From NCBI RefSeq assembly GCF_029168945.1, contig NC_083602.1, positions 25,593,323-25,657,322 of the forward strand: a stretch of DNA of 64,000 nt, given 5' to 3'. This DNA is from Cannabis sativa. Lineage: Eukaryota; Streptophyta; Magnoliopsida; Rosales; Cannabaceae. A model generated the notes under the pieces. It saw nothing but the letters and a program-made list of their open reading frames with translations. It searched no databases and was not told the origin of the DNA. The position numbers were made by a program, and so were the translations under genes. Positions 48,433 through 60,359 of this stretch are shown here, in pieces (the stretch's first letter is position 1; each line of letters starts with the position of its first letter).

Positions 48433-49669
48433 AGGCTATTTTTAGCCTATGTTTTGGATCTAATTTATGTGCGTTTTTCGCTGTGTTGGGACGGAATTAC
48501 GATTGTTTTCTATATTTTCAGGTTCTTTGGAATAAAAGAGGTCTCGGGTGCAGAAATTCAATAAAAGACGAGCTGAGCCGAAGAAAACACAATTTTTGAG
48601 GAATTGTGTATATCTGGCCGCGGCTAGACACAACTTGGCCGCGGCCAGATCACGAAACTTTGGAATGCTACAATCGCCGCGATGAGGGGGAGTCTCGCCG
48701 CGGCCATTTAAGAGATACAGAGAGACCTGAATTTTGCAATTATCTCGCCGCGGCGAGAGGAAGCTTGGCCGCGGCGAGATCCCGTACGGACCAGGGGCAA
48801 TTTCGTCCATCGAACCCTAAATTTTAGTTATAAATAGAAAACTGCGATTGGAAGTCTGGGGAAGCAATTTGGAACCCTAAAATACAGCAGAGAGCGGCAG
48901 GAAGAGCGCAGAGATTCAAGTGACGATCCAAAATTCATCCACCAACAGTTCTTTTCTTTATTCCTCTTTAATTTATTTATGTTGAATATTGCTTTAGGAA
49001 TGGTTATGGATTTGTTTCTGAACTAAATTTCCCATTTAGGGAGGATGATGATTGTTGTTTAATGTTTTGCCTAGTTAATGTTTAATTACCATTCCTCCAT
49101 TCTTGTTTGTGAAATTATCTTAATTTGTGTTTAATTTCATGTTTAAGATTGATCACCTTGTGCATGCTTTATGATCTCAATTCGAAATCTGAAAAGTGAG
49201 AATTGAGAATGCTAAAATTGAGATAATCGATGTTCTATGTGAAACGAGAGTATTTACATGACTTATGTGACGAGTAGATTATTACTTAATGCTGATTTCA
49301 TGTTAGTTTAATTAAGGAATTAATTAGATAACATGTGATTTAGAATCTAGAAGATCTGAAAAGAGCTAGGTTATTTTATAATCTGTCATTCACTTCAAGA
49401 ATAGGATAGTAATTAAGCATTAACGATTTGGGTAAACAACAACAGGATTCTCCTCCATATCTTCTCATCTTGCTTAAACTTTAACTGTGTTTTACGTTTT
49501 CTGATTTACTTTACCTTTCTTAAATCATAATTGTTTTCGATTTACCAAATAGAATTAATAGTATAGTTTAGTGGTATTTAATCCAATTTCCTGTGGGATC
49601 AACCTCACCTGTGTGAGTTTTACTACTTGATTGCGTATACTTGCGTAGTGTTTATAAATTATAGCAACA
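48433..49669 (+). repeat. RE2 5' LTR (terminal TGTT missing)
   Basis: Starts AGGCTATTTTTAGCC where the 3' LTR starts TGTTAGGCTATTTTT, and ends AGCAACA. It contains clustered CCGCGG palindromes (48616-48780) at the position where RE1 has TCGCGA motifs. Confidence 0.92.
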
Positions 49670-49675
49670 AGTTTT

Positions 49676-49693
49676 TGGCGCCGTTGCCGGGGA
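49676..49693 (+). other. RE2 primer binding site (tRNA-Asp)
   Basis: TGGCGCCGTTGCCGGGGA, complementary to the 3' end of plant tRNA-Asp, seven bases after the LTR. Confidence 0.9.
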
Positions 49694-49764
49694 ATTGTAT
49701 AAAGATTGATATTACATAAAATTATACTAACTTCTACTTTGGTTTATTTTTTTTTTCTTGCTAA

Positions 49765-51567
49765 TTGCTAATCTGTTCTTGCAAGATTGTTTCTATCTAT
49801 TTCAGGAATTCTAAGTGTATGCGCCGTGAAGGACAAGCAGTCATAGTACCAGTTGATCCTGAAATTGAGAAGACTTGTAGGAGAAACAGAAAGAAGAAGA
49901 GGCAAGAAAGAGTTTCAGCAACTGCTGAAACATCAGAAATCATGGCTGCTAATGTTAATGCGAATGCTCCAAATAACGGTAATAATGGTGGTTCCGTTGA
50001 AGATCAAGCTAATGGTCGTAGCTTGAGAGATTACATTCTCCCTACTCTTATTGGAGTGCAGTCATGTATCAGGCCACCGACAGTGGATGCGAATAACTTT
50101 GAGATCAAACCTGCCATACTCCAGATGGTGCAGTCTTCAGTCCAGTTTGGTGGGCTCCCTTCAGAAGATCCTAATCTGCATCTCTCGAACTTCATGGAAC
50201 TGTGTGAGACTTTTAAAGTCAATGGAGTTAGTGATGATGCCATTCGTCTGAGACTGTTTCCATTCTCACTCAGAGAACGAGCCAAGAGCTGGTTGAATTC
50301 CCTGCCACCCAACTCTATTGCCACTTGGAATGACTTAGCCACGAAATTTTTGTCAAAGTTCTTTCCTCCAGCAAAGTCAGCCAAGTTGCGAGGTGAAATC
50401 AACAACTTCTGTCAGCAAGATAATGAATCTCTCCATGAGGCTTGGGAGAGGTTTAAAGATCTAATCAGAAAATGCCCTCATCATGGCATAGAGAAGTGGA
50501 TGCTGGTTCACAATTTCTACAACGGGTTGGTTGATAACACTAGAACTCTGATAGATGCAGCAGCTGGTGGAGCTTTTATGAGAAAGAGTGCTAATGAGGC
50601 TTATGATCTATTGGAGGAGATGGCTCTAAACAATCAGCAGTGGCCAACTGAAAGGAGTCAAACTAAGAAAGTAGCTGGTGTGCTAGAGGTTGATGCCATC
50701 ACAAAGTTGACAGCTCAGGTTGAGGCCTTGACAAAGCTGATTGCAGGGCAAGCTAAACAAGCCCAAGTTATTTGTGAGATATGTGGAGGCAACCATCACT
50801 TTTCAGAGTGTCAGGCAGATGTGGATAATTTGCCAATGGATCAAGCAAAAGCCATTGGGAACTACTCCCAAAATAATAATTATGGGCACAACCAACAGGG
50901 GTTCTACCAGCAGAGAAATCAGCCCCAACAAAACCAACAACAAAGTCCTAGTGGAGGCTCCAATATCCAAGCTGATTTATTGCTCCAATTCGTGATGGAA
51001 ACTAGAGCCTCTATTAAAACTCTAGAAACTCAAATGGAACAATTGGCTACTCAAGTGGCAAAACAAGCTCAAGGAAATTCACCTAGCACTAGTGAGGCAA
51101 AAGGAAAAGAGCAATGTAAAGCAATTTCCTTGAGGAGTGGAAAGAATTATGATGGGCCTGATGTGGTACAACCATTGAATGAAGAAGTTAAAGATCAATC
51201 AACACCAACTCCAACATCAATAGAAAAGAAGGCTACTGATAGTCCTGCACCACAACAGTCTCCACCAATCAGTATTGATCATCATGTGAAGATACCTTAT
51301 CCTCAGAGACTCGGAAAGACCAATCTAGACAAGCAGTTTACAAAATTTCTAGAGGTCTTCAAAAGACTACACATCAACATTCCTTTTGCTGAAGCCTTGG
51401 AACAAATGCCCCGTTATGTGAAGTTCATGAAGGAGATATTGTCTAAGAAGAGAAAAATGGAGGACTATGAAACGGTGGCATTAGCGAGGAGTGTAGCGCC
51501 ATTTTGCAAAAGAAACTACCGCCCAAGCTTAAAGATCCGGGTAGTTTCAATATTCCATGCTCTATAG
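49765..51567 (+). pseudogene. RE2 gag (frameshifted before protease)
   Basis: The likely start is MRREGQ at 49819; the longer frame begins at 49765. The gag core ([30 protein letters not shown]), zinc knuckle [13 protein letters not shown] and Gln-rich tail closely match RE1 gag. RE2 keeps the Tyr and Gln codons that became stops in RE1 (after HHVKIP and before MPRYVKF). A one-base deletion near 51488, relative to RE1, throws the frame off just before protease, and the last part of this ORF is out-of-frame sequence. Confidence 0.92.
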
Positions 51568-52214
51568 GGGGTTCAGTGGAAACTAAAGCTCTATGTGATC
51601 TGGGAGCAAGCATTAATCTAATGCCATTGTCTATCTTCAAAAGGCTAGGATTGGGAAAAGCAAAGCCTACAACAGTGACTCTACAACTGGCAGATCGTTC
51701 TTTGACTCATCCTCGTGGGATAATTGAAGATGTACTGGTGAAGGTTGGTAAGTTTATCTTCCCTGCTGATTTCTTAATTCTTGATATGGAGGAAGATTCA
51801 ACTATTCCCATTATTTTGGGAAGACCATTCTTAGCCACGGGTCGAGCATTAATAGATGTTCAAAAGGGGGAGTTAAAGTTGCGAGTGCAAGATGAAGAGG
51901 TCAATTTTAATGTTTTTGCCCCAACTGACATTCCTACCTGTTGCAAGATTGAGGTGGTGAAGGGTTCTTTTGTTAAAACTGATAAGAAGAAAGCAAAGCC
52001 TAAAGAGCGACTTCGAACGATTCAGCGTCGTTGGAAAAGATTGATGTGTGGTAGTTCTGAAGGTGAGCTTACTCTTGTGCAAAACTCTGAAATCAACACT
52101 ATTGGTGGTAAATTTTCTTCATTCAGTACGAGGGCTCTTTTGGATGCAAAAGGTGGACTTGATCACTTCGGATGGGGCTCAGGTAAGTTTCTCTCAACCA
52201 CAATTTTATTTTAA
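51504..52214 (+). pseudogene. RE2 protease and residual tail
   Basis: Frame 236 codons long. The retropepsin block ALCDLGASINLMPLSIF, then LADRSLTHPRG, FPADFLILDMEED and IILGRPFLAT. After about residue 140 it continues into a basic segment (KKKAKPKERLRTIQRRW) not seen in RE1, then stops. No reverse transcriptase follows. Confidence 0.9.
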
Positions 52215-53473
52215 CACATTGGGGACAATGTGCATATTTAGTTTGGGGGGAGAGATTTAAAATTTTTAGTTTTTTTTGTTCAGTTTTTTTTTCGTTTTTT
52301 TAGTTAGTCTTTGTTATTGTTAGTGTCATGTGTTGATATCTGAGCTGGAAGATTGATTGAACTACTGTTGTTTACTTGTACAATGGATTGGAATCTTAAC
52401 TGTGTGCTTAACTTGTAACTGTTTGAATTAAGGTGGATGTGTATTAGAAGGTTGTTCATGTAGATGTAAAACATTTATTTTTGACGCATATCACTTGTGT
52501 TCTATTTGGATTGTGGAATGGTGGCTTAACATGGAATAGAATTTGTTTGACATAATCTCTTGAAGCGAAATTCTTGTTGATTTTTGTTTGGAAAGTGATT
52601 TGGGCAAGTTTTCTTTTGGATCGATTGAGCCTTTCAAGCCTACCTAAAAAGTTTTATCATAGTATACCCAAAGTTGAGCCTTAGCCTGTTTTAAAAATTT
52701 TCACCACTTAGCTGAGCTGAATTTGTTATCTTTAACTCGTTTCACCCTGAACATACCTTATTATGCCATGAGCCTTTAAGCAAGTTTGGGGGGGGGGGGG
52801 GGATAAAGTGTTGTAAGTGGAGAAACAAAGTGTAGGAGTGAGTGATTGAAAAAAATATGGTGTGTTGTGCCTCTAGAAAAAATAGAAGAAAAAAAAAGAA
52901 AAGAGAAAATATGTGCAAATATCTTCTTGAAAAAAAAAACTACGAAAAATATGAGGTACACACATAAAGAAAAAAATCGCAATCTCTTACTACTGTTTTT
53001 GGGATATATGGAAGAAAAGAAAGAAAAATAAATGTCGAGGCTTGCTTGGTTAATAGTGCTTATGGTATAGTGTAGCTTAAATGACTTCTCACCTACCCAT
53101 GTACCTAAGCCACGCGATGATAACCGAAAAAGACCTATTGATTCCAAAGAGAAATGTGTCAACATTAGTGGAGAGAGGTATGTCATTCAAACTTATTGAT
53201 CATGTGTTAGTGGAATGTTGGAAAGGTTAGAACGGTTGTGATATGGACGGCAATTGCGATGTTTTATGTTTGTATGAATTGCTTACTTGTAAATTGCACA
53301 TCCAAATTAGTTCTTAGAGTTGGCAAGTTGAAATTCTGGTTATTGATGGCTTGAAGTTCTGCAGGTGGTGGTAGCAGTTCAATCGTCGGAAAGTTTAGTT
53401 ATCATTATTTGTTTGTTTTTAGTTCGAGTTTTAGTTTACTCGGGGGCGAGTAAAGAGTCAGTTTGGGGGAGTT
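52215..53473 (+). other. RE2 3' untranslated region and PPT
   Basis: Homologous to RE1 18419-19716. It contains a G15 homopolymer (52788-52802). The tract TTTGGGGGAGTT at 53462-53473 directly precedes the 3' LTR. No gene. Confidence 0.8.
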
Positions 53474-54712
53474 TGTTAGGCTATTTTTAGCCTATGTTTT
53501 GGATCTAATTTATGTGCGTTTTTCGCTGTGTTGGGACGGAATTACGCTTGTTTTCTATGTTTTCAGGTTCTTTGGAATAAAAGAGGTCTCGGGTGCAGAA
53601 ATTTAATAAAAGATGAGCTGAGCCGAAGAAAACACAATTTTTGAGGAATTGTGTATATCTGGCCGCGGCTAGATACAACTTGGCCGCGGCCAGATCACGA
53701 AACTTTGGAATGCTACAGTCGCCGCGGCGAGGGGGAGTCTCGCCGCGGCCATTTAAGAGATACAAAGAGACCTGAATTTTGCAATTATCTCGCCGCGGCG
53801 AGAGGAAGCTTGGCCGCGGCGAGATCCCGTACGGACCAGGGGCAATTTCATCCATCGAACCCTAAATTTTAGTTATAAATAGAAAACTGCGATTAGAAGT
53901 CTGGGGAAGCAATTTGGAACCCTAAAATACAGCAGAGAGCGGCAGGAAGAGCGCAGAGATTCAAGTGACGATCCAAAATTCATCCACCAACAGTTCTTTT
54001 CTTTATTCCTCTTTAATTTATTTATGTTGAATATTGCTTTAGGAATGGTTATGGATTTGTTTCTGAACTAAATTTCCCATTTAGGGAGGATGATGATTGT
54101 TGTTTAATGTTTTGCCTAGTTAATGTTTAATTACCATTCCTCCATTCTTGTTTGTGAAATTATCTTAATTTGTGTTTAATTTCATGTTTAAGATTGATCA
54201 CCTTGTGCATGCTTTATGATCTCAATTCGAAATCTGAAGTGAGAATTGAGAATGCTAAAATTGAGATAATCGATGTTCTATGTGAAACGAGAGTATTTAT
54301 ATGACTTATGTGACGAGTAGATTATTACTTAATGCTGATTTCATGTTAGTTTAATTAAGGAATTAATTAGATAACATGTGATTTAGAATCTAGAAGATCT
54401 GAAAAGAGCTAGGTTATTTTATAATCTGTCATTCACTTCAAGAATAGGATAGTAATTAAGCATTAACGATTTGGGTAAACAACAACAGGATTCTCCTCCC
54501 TATCTTCTCATCTTGCTTAAACTTTAACTGTGTTTTACGTTTTCTGATTTACTTTACCTTTCTTAAATCATAATTGTTTTCAATTTACCAAATAGAATTA
54601 ATAGTATAGTTTAGTAGTATTTAATCCAATTCCCTGTGGGATCGACCTCACCTGTGTGAGTTTTACTACTTGATTGCGTATACTTGCGTAGTGTTTCTAA
54701 ATTATAGTAACA
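53474..54712 (+). repeat. RE2 3' LTR
   Basis: TGTTAGGCTATTTTTAGCC to TATAGTAACA, aligned along its length to 48433-49669. Confidence 0.95.
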
Positions 54713-54717
54713 ACAAC

Positions 54718-55083
54718 TGTCTCCAAAAAATTCAAAATTTAGTTTTTGTAACTCCTTTCTGAATTAAATATTCCTCCAATGTCCCAATCTCATTTAAATG
54801 ATATAATTGGGTATTGTAACAGTTTCTAACAGCAAGAAACTTATCTCATTGATTCCATAACTTCCATATGTAATAACTCACTTAATTACATGTGATCATT
54901 AAGTTACAATCTATTTTCAAATTTGTAACTCCTCATATGTTACAACTTTTATGTGTATTATTATACTATATATATGATATAATACAACATCTAACACATA
55001 AGATATATTAATCTCATATTAATATAAAATGTGTCAGATTTAAATATTTTAATCTATATTATATTATAACAAATAATATAACA
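54718..55083 (-). mobile_element. LTR C, right part
   Basis: Continuation of 47625-48428. Its end on the minus strand is TGTTATATTATTTG, preceded (at 55084-55092, minus sense) by GTGGGGGAA, a plausible PPT, so C is a 3' LTR in minus orientation. Confidence 0.6.
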
Positions 55084-56058
55084 TTCCCCCACTAGATTAA
55101 AATTTGTGACACACTATTGTAACATTATTTAATCAATCAAATATTACATATATCCCCCACTTTGATTGAATAAATCAAACACTTTTATAAAGATCTTGCT
55201 TAGATGCATAAAGTAAAATGTCTTTCGACTTGAATTTTATTTTAGTGTAGGTATCACAAAGTTCGTTAAAATTTTGGTTGCCATAGCATTGAACCACTAT
55301 TTCTTTAATACAAACCGGTCATAACACACACATTCACTTGAGACCTCATTAGATCTTGCTTGTGCACCGTTAATGGCCATTTGCAACATCCATTTCATGG
55401 GCTCTCTAGAGAATAACTCTCAATTCTCATAAGAGGCGGCATTACCTCTAGTCCATATAGGTGGAAATTAGTGTCTCGCAACTTCTCTTTAGACACATCA
55501 TTCCATTAAAAAATCTTTCCGTTTTAACCCTCCAAATTTTACCATTAGTACTCATTCATAGATGGGACAAGTTGAGTACTACTTTTTTACTCTATTGACT
55601 TGTTATTACCTATTGAACTTAAGGCTACATTTTTACTAGTGTTAAGATAGGTTACCATCAATGAGTAAAACTCTATGGGAGTTTAGGTCCCATCCCTCAA
55701 AATTTAATGCTTTAATCTTGTACGGAGATTAAGTGATTTGTTATAACCACACACTTTTCGATTCCAAGCGAATCTTGCTAGCCAAAATTAGTGTCCATTA
55801 TTACATGACCACTTTTCTCCTTAAGTATACTTAAGCTTTGGAAACTTAATCATATAAGATACATTTTCACACTTTCTCTATTTCTCACAAATTTTAATAC
55901 CAAGCATATCAAAATTTATACACTAACTTTAGACACCAAACATATCTAAGTTATACTCAAGTCTTAGGCACCAAGCATGCCTAAATTTCACATATTATCC
56001 ATTTTTTTTACCAAATTGCTTGATAAATATTGGATATCACTCCCACATTTTCTCACAT
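55084..56058 (-). mobile_element. internal region of element C, degenerate
   Basis: Two 'cccccac' PPT-like tracts (minus sense GTGGGGG) at the left. The text resembles the non-coding stretch between pol and the 3' LTR of plant Copia elements. No domain recognised. It probably continues at 61767-62572 beyond the CACTA insertion ('caccaaacatatc' versus 'caccaaaatatgtc'). Confidence 0.45.
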
Positions 56059-58061
56059 CACTACTAGAAAAAGTAAATTTAGCAACACTTTTTTTAACTA
56101 AGAAAAATTAAAAGGCAACATAAATTGTTACCAAAAGTATAAGTTATATGACAACACTTTTAAAACTGTTGCCTTAGGCTCATATTTAAATAAATCTAAT
56201 GCAACACTTTCTATACAAATGTTGCTATATATTTGAATTTAATTTTTTTAACAATTATATATATTATTTTTTTTATTTCTTCAAAATTAAACAAAAAAAA
56301 AAACTATTTAAAAGATTTCATTCAAATTTGAATTTTTCCCAAATTTTCATATAAACGCATATGAAAATATTCATCTTCTTTTATTAATTTGGCCAAAATT
56401 AAATTACACTGATATTCTACAAATCACAAAATTACATCAAGGTAAGTATTGAGTTATCTCACTGTACAAACTCTTTACAACTTATATGATCGGGCTATAA
56501 AAATCACTAAGTACACATTTATACAAATGTTCTACTATACATATATATTCAACTAGATTAAAAGAATAAGTTTTTAAAAAAATATGTCTGCTACATCTAC
56601 TTTTTCTCGATGATGACTGTTGATGTTGTATCTCTCTGCATAAATAAATAAAAATTAGTGTACTAACAAAAACTATAATCGCTAACGAAAAATAACATTA
56701 CCTCTAAAACAAACATATATCTTTTAAGAGATCAATCAAAGGTAGAACTCTATTGTACATGAGTGAGAAATGAACATTAATTACATATAATTTCAATGTC
56801 TTGAGGTTGATAGCTTTGCCATTGCACCTGTCCAATCCCTTGATCCATTGATTCTTCAGGTTTGGTAAAGAAGTAAAAAAGATTCAGCAAAATAAGAGAG
56901 AGAAATTCAAGCGACAACAAGAGTAAAATATTCAGAAATTACAAATGAGGTGCCAAATATAAAAAAACTGCTCAAAACTTTTTACATTAACCCACGTCCC
57001 ACTTTTAGAAAAGTTTTTTATTTATTATTTTTTTTAAAAAAAAATTATGGTATATATCTTTATATATTAAAAGTGCCGGCAATTCCTTTTTTTAAAAATT
57101 ATCTTGGTTTAACGATTCCTTTTTTTATTTAGCCTTACACGATTAACTTAACAGACTCTTAACGTTAAACGTTAACAAATAAATAAACCCAATAATTAAA
57201 CCAAAAAATTAAACAATCTTTTTTTAAATAAATATATTTAATAAACAAAATTACCCATCAGATCCCATCTTCCTTTGAAACCCCTAAAATCTCTCCTAGA
57301 AAAACTCTAACAACCAGTCCATCTAAAAATATCTTCATGAAACGAACCCCAATCGAATGCTTTATCATTGGAATCGTCGAAGGAAGTTAACGATTACCAT
57401 GTTGTTTATAAAGGAGGAGAAAATTCTTCTAAATAAGCGGGTACCTGATCTGAAATCTGCTACCTGTGTAAGTTTTCAATGTTTCGTGACAATTATTCTA
57501 TCGATAATCCCTTTTCTTATTTTAAAAATTAACCATTTGTTAAAAGGATAAACCTTTCTTTATATTTTTCAGGAAAAATGGTTACCTCTTCATACTCTAG
57601 CTGCATCGGGAGAATTTTACTTTGTCGATGCTGCAATGAAACACGGTGCTGATGTTAATGCTGTGGATAAGGTAAGTAGAATAGAATGACTGTCAAAATG
57701 TTTTCTTGTGTCTGCATTCTTGTTCTTCCTCATTAGAACTTTCGATTTCCTTACTTGGTAGGATGGTTGGACTGCTATTCACAAAGCAATACTCGGGAAA
57801 AAACAGGCTGTTATGAACTATCTTCTGAGGGAAGATGCAAACCCTTTCGTTTGTGATATAGTGAATATATAATAAACTCATCTTCATCAGTGCTTTTTAT
57901 GCCTATTCTTAATTTCGTAAATGATCGTAGAAGCAATGAACTACAATAGAAGCAAACGTCTATGAATATGTGTTGCCATAAATCATTATAGAGCATAATA
58001 GCATTAAGCGTTGAAGAATGAAAGATCTTATCTGAGTGCAATGGAATCATTATGGAAAAAT

Positions 58062-59498
58062 GGATAAAAGGCATAATATCACTAAATATAGGGAGAGGCT
58101 AGATAGAACACTATCATCTCCCAAGCTAACAGATGCTGAATCTCTTAAGAGCCTTGTAAAGAATCAAATCCTACAATCTTCAGGGAAAGAAACCGAAGGT
58201 TGGTTTTTTTTGGTTCATAACATTATAACCATTTGCTATGTTTTATTGGTCTAACCAGTAATATGAAAGTGAAACATACTTGTTGAATTTGTCAAACACC
58301 ATAACCAGCCCTTTCTGAGTTCTACAGGATGTAGTGATGCGGTAATAGAAAAGAGGACCGGTGAAGTGTCGAATTTTCTTGACATGTTAAGGAGTGTCTC
58401 TGAGGTTGGCACTGAGGGATCAAAAACTCATGACACAGCATCTCATCCAGAATGGAAAGTATGATATCTACTCTGCCTATGGTTTCTTGCTGTTAATTCA
58501 TTCCTCTTGTAGTTCAGATAATTTAACTCCTTTTTGATCATTTATTCTATTCAATAATTTGGAGAAGTGAGAGAACTATAATGCCTGAATTGTTCAGTTC
58601 ATAAGCTGTTCAGTTTAATAGTTTGCCTCATTTTTACTTTCGTGAATTGCTGAGTTTATGCTTTGGCAATTAATGAATGAATTTGTTCATATTTTTACAG
58701 TTAAAGCAGGACAATGAAGAGTTTCGTGTTATGTATCGCGAAGGGCCACAAGGCTCTCCCTTTCATTCATTACTTGTAGAAGGCTATGTAAATGGACCTT
58801 TAGATGTTTGTAAGATCAGCTGAAACTATTAAAATACTTGAGCCTTGTTTTAGAATAATGAGTCTTCAAATCAGTTAGATTACTAAAGCAAATTAGATAT
58901 TTTGATCAAATCAGAACTTTTTTCTCATTGCAGGCTTATGTATTTCATGGGAGTCAGCACTTTACAGGAAATGGTGAGTCATAGCCTTCATGTCTCTGTG
59001 ATTTTTTTTTATTCTTGACTAAAATCTAATAGGCACATACAATGATAATTTGGTGACTACACTTAATAAGGAAATTTCTCTTCACTATTTTATTCCTTTT
59101 CGAAGTAAAAATAGTAAAAATCCATCATCTGTGCTCTAACGTCTATATTGCCCAAATTTAATGTTTCATACCAAACATTTACTGTGGAACAATGGGAGAC
59201 AACTGTGATTAGATGTAGATATTAACTTTGTTTCCTTTTTTCCTAATTTCTCAGGTGGCCTCAATCGACAATCCCAACTTTCAAAATCCTCTCTTGCAAT
59301 TGTTTGCAGAAGGTTCGGATCGGTGAACAGATATCTTTAGTAAGGTTTGTCTAGAACGCAACTGTAGAAAATCGACTTGTATTTTGGTTTCTTCTTTGAA
59401 TATTGAATGTTCTTTATCTTTTTTGGAAGAAAGGGTGAAGGTTTCGTGGCCACTATCAACTAGAGAAGCTATTGTACACTATTTTCGTTTCTTGAGTT
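58062..59498 (+). pseudogene. captured START/lipid-transfer-type gene fragment, six exons
   Basis: Exons about 58062-58198, 58328-58458, 58701-58809, 58934-58973, 59255-59344 and 59434 to about 59498. All five junctions keep one reading frame with GT-AG borders. Translated parts include FRVMYREGPQGSPFHSLLVE, GYVNGPLDVCLCISWESALY, KWWPQSTIPTFKILSCNC, LQKVRIGEQISLVRV and KVSWPLSTREAIVHYF. This resembles plant START-domain / polyketide-cyclase-like lipid-transport family proteins. The capture begins and ends inside the gene, so the product would lack both termini. It sits between two ankyrin exon groups. Confidence 0.82.
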
Positions 59499-59901
59499 TT
59501 CATATATAGTGCCCATTTTCATGTTTTCTTTTATTTATTTACTTCGGTTATGGTTTGTGTAAAACAGGATGGAGCGACATTGATGCATTATGCTGTCTGA
59601 ACAACTTCGAGTCAAGCAATAAAAATTCTCCTCTTGTATAATGTCGATATAAACACTCAGGACAATGTAAGCTTCATACTTCTTGCTATTGCTCAACTTT
59701 TTGTGCATATTCAAACGATTTATTAAGTTAAATTTTGATTTCATTCGTGTTTGAGAACTCACTAGGATGGATGGACACCGTTACATCTCGCTGTTCAAGC
59801 ACGAAGAACAGATGTTGTGAAGCTCTTATTGATCAAAGGCGCTGATAAGACATTAAAAAACAAGGTAACAACACAGGCTGAATCCTTCTTTGCTTTAATC
59901 C

Positions 59902-60217
59902 TTTGTTTGGTAGGGAGGAAAAATGAGAGGAAAGAAAGTATATGGAAGAAAAGTGGAAAGAAAGGAAAAAAAAAGGTAGTGTTTGGTGAGAAAGAAAAAT
60001 GGAGACAAGAGAAAAGTGAGGAGAAAAATATTAAGTGGGGCCTACCGAAATTTTTCTCCTCCAGTTTGGAGAGAAAAATGGAATGAAAAGTTTTATAAAC
60101 ATCAATAAATCAATTTTCTTTCTTTCATGTCCACTAAACAACAAGAAAGAAATAAACTTTCTTTCTCTCTTACATTTTGTTTCCCATCTATTTCCTTTCT
60201 TTCATACCAAACATAAG
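59902..60217. mobile_element. hAT-like MITE in the last ankyrin intron
   Basis: The ends tttgtttggtagggagg and (complement) cttatgtttggtatgaaag form an imperfect inverted repeat, with purine-rich left and pyrimidine-rich right arms. It is similar in style to 62573-62980. No clear target duplication. Confidence 0.6.
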
Positions 60218-60359
60218 ATTAATGGTTAGAATTTGTTGTTTGGTGCAGAATGGATTGACTCCTCTTGATATATGCCTGTGTTCGGGTCGGGACAGGCGCA
60301 CTTACGAGCTAATCAAGCTTCTAAAGCTCTTCCCTAAGCATAGAAACTCAGGTCCATGA

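Larger units (their letters stand above)
48433..54712 (+). mobile_element. RE2: gag-protease-only Gypsy element related to RE1
   Basis: 5' LTR 48433-49669, tRNA-Asp PBS, gag, protease, 3' UTR with PPT, 3' LTR 53474-54712, and 5-bp duplication ACAAC (48427-48431 and 54713-54717). LTR ends and 3' UTR are homologous to RE1, but reverse transcriptase, RNase H, integrase and the third ORF are absent. It is therefore a non-autonomous deletion derivative resembling the described TR-GAG type. The LTRs differ at roughly 19 positions by eye over about 1240 bp, so it is older than RE1. The first bases of the 5' LTR (TGTT) are lost. Confidence 0.93.
57414..60359 (+). pseudogene. captured ankyrin-repeat gene (AKRP/EMB506-like), split
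   Basis: Exons about 57414-57467, 57573-57671, 57762 to about 57855, then after the START segment 59568-59666, 59766-59864 and 60249-60359. Splice sites and phases are consistent within each half. The exons read [83 protein letters not shown] and NGLTPLDICL, which are consecutive ankyrin repeats with the TPLH signature. The order and wording match the C-terminal half of plant AKRP/EMB506-type proteins. The frame breaks after NPFV (stop at 57870) and again by TGA after HYAV (59598-59600). A MITE lies in the last intron. Not functional as an ankyrin protein. Confidence 0.88.

Noticed and set aside
48460..48827. Open frames in the RE2 LTR, repeated at 53505-53872
   Set aside because: Identical frames occur in both LTRs and follow the CCGCGG motif; not coding.
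59817..60086. An 89-codon Lys/Glu-rich protein
   Set aside because: Ankyrin exon reading through a donor site into the purine-rich arm of a MITE.
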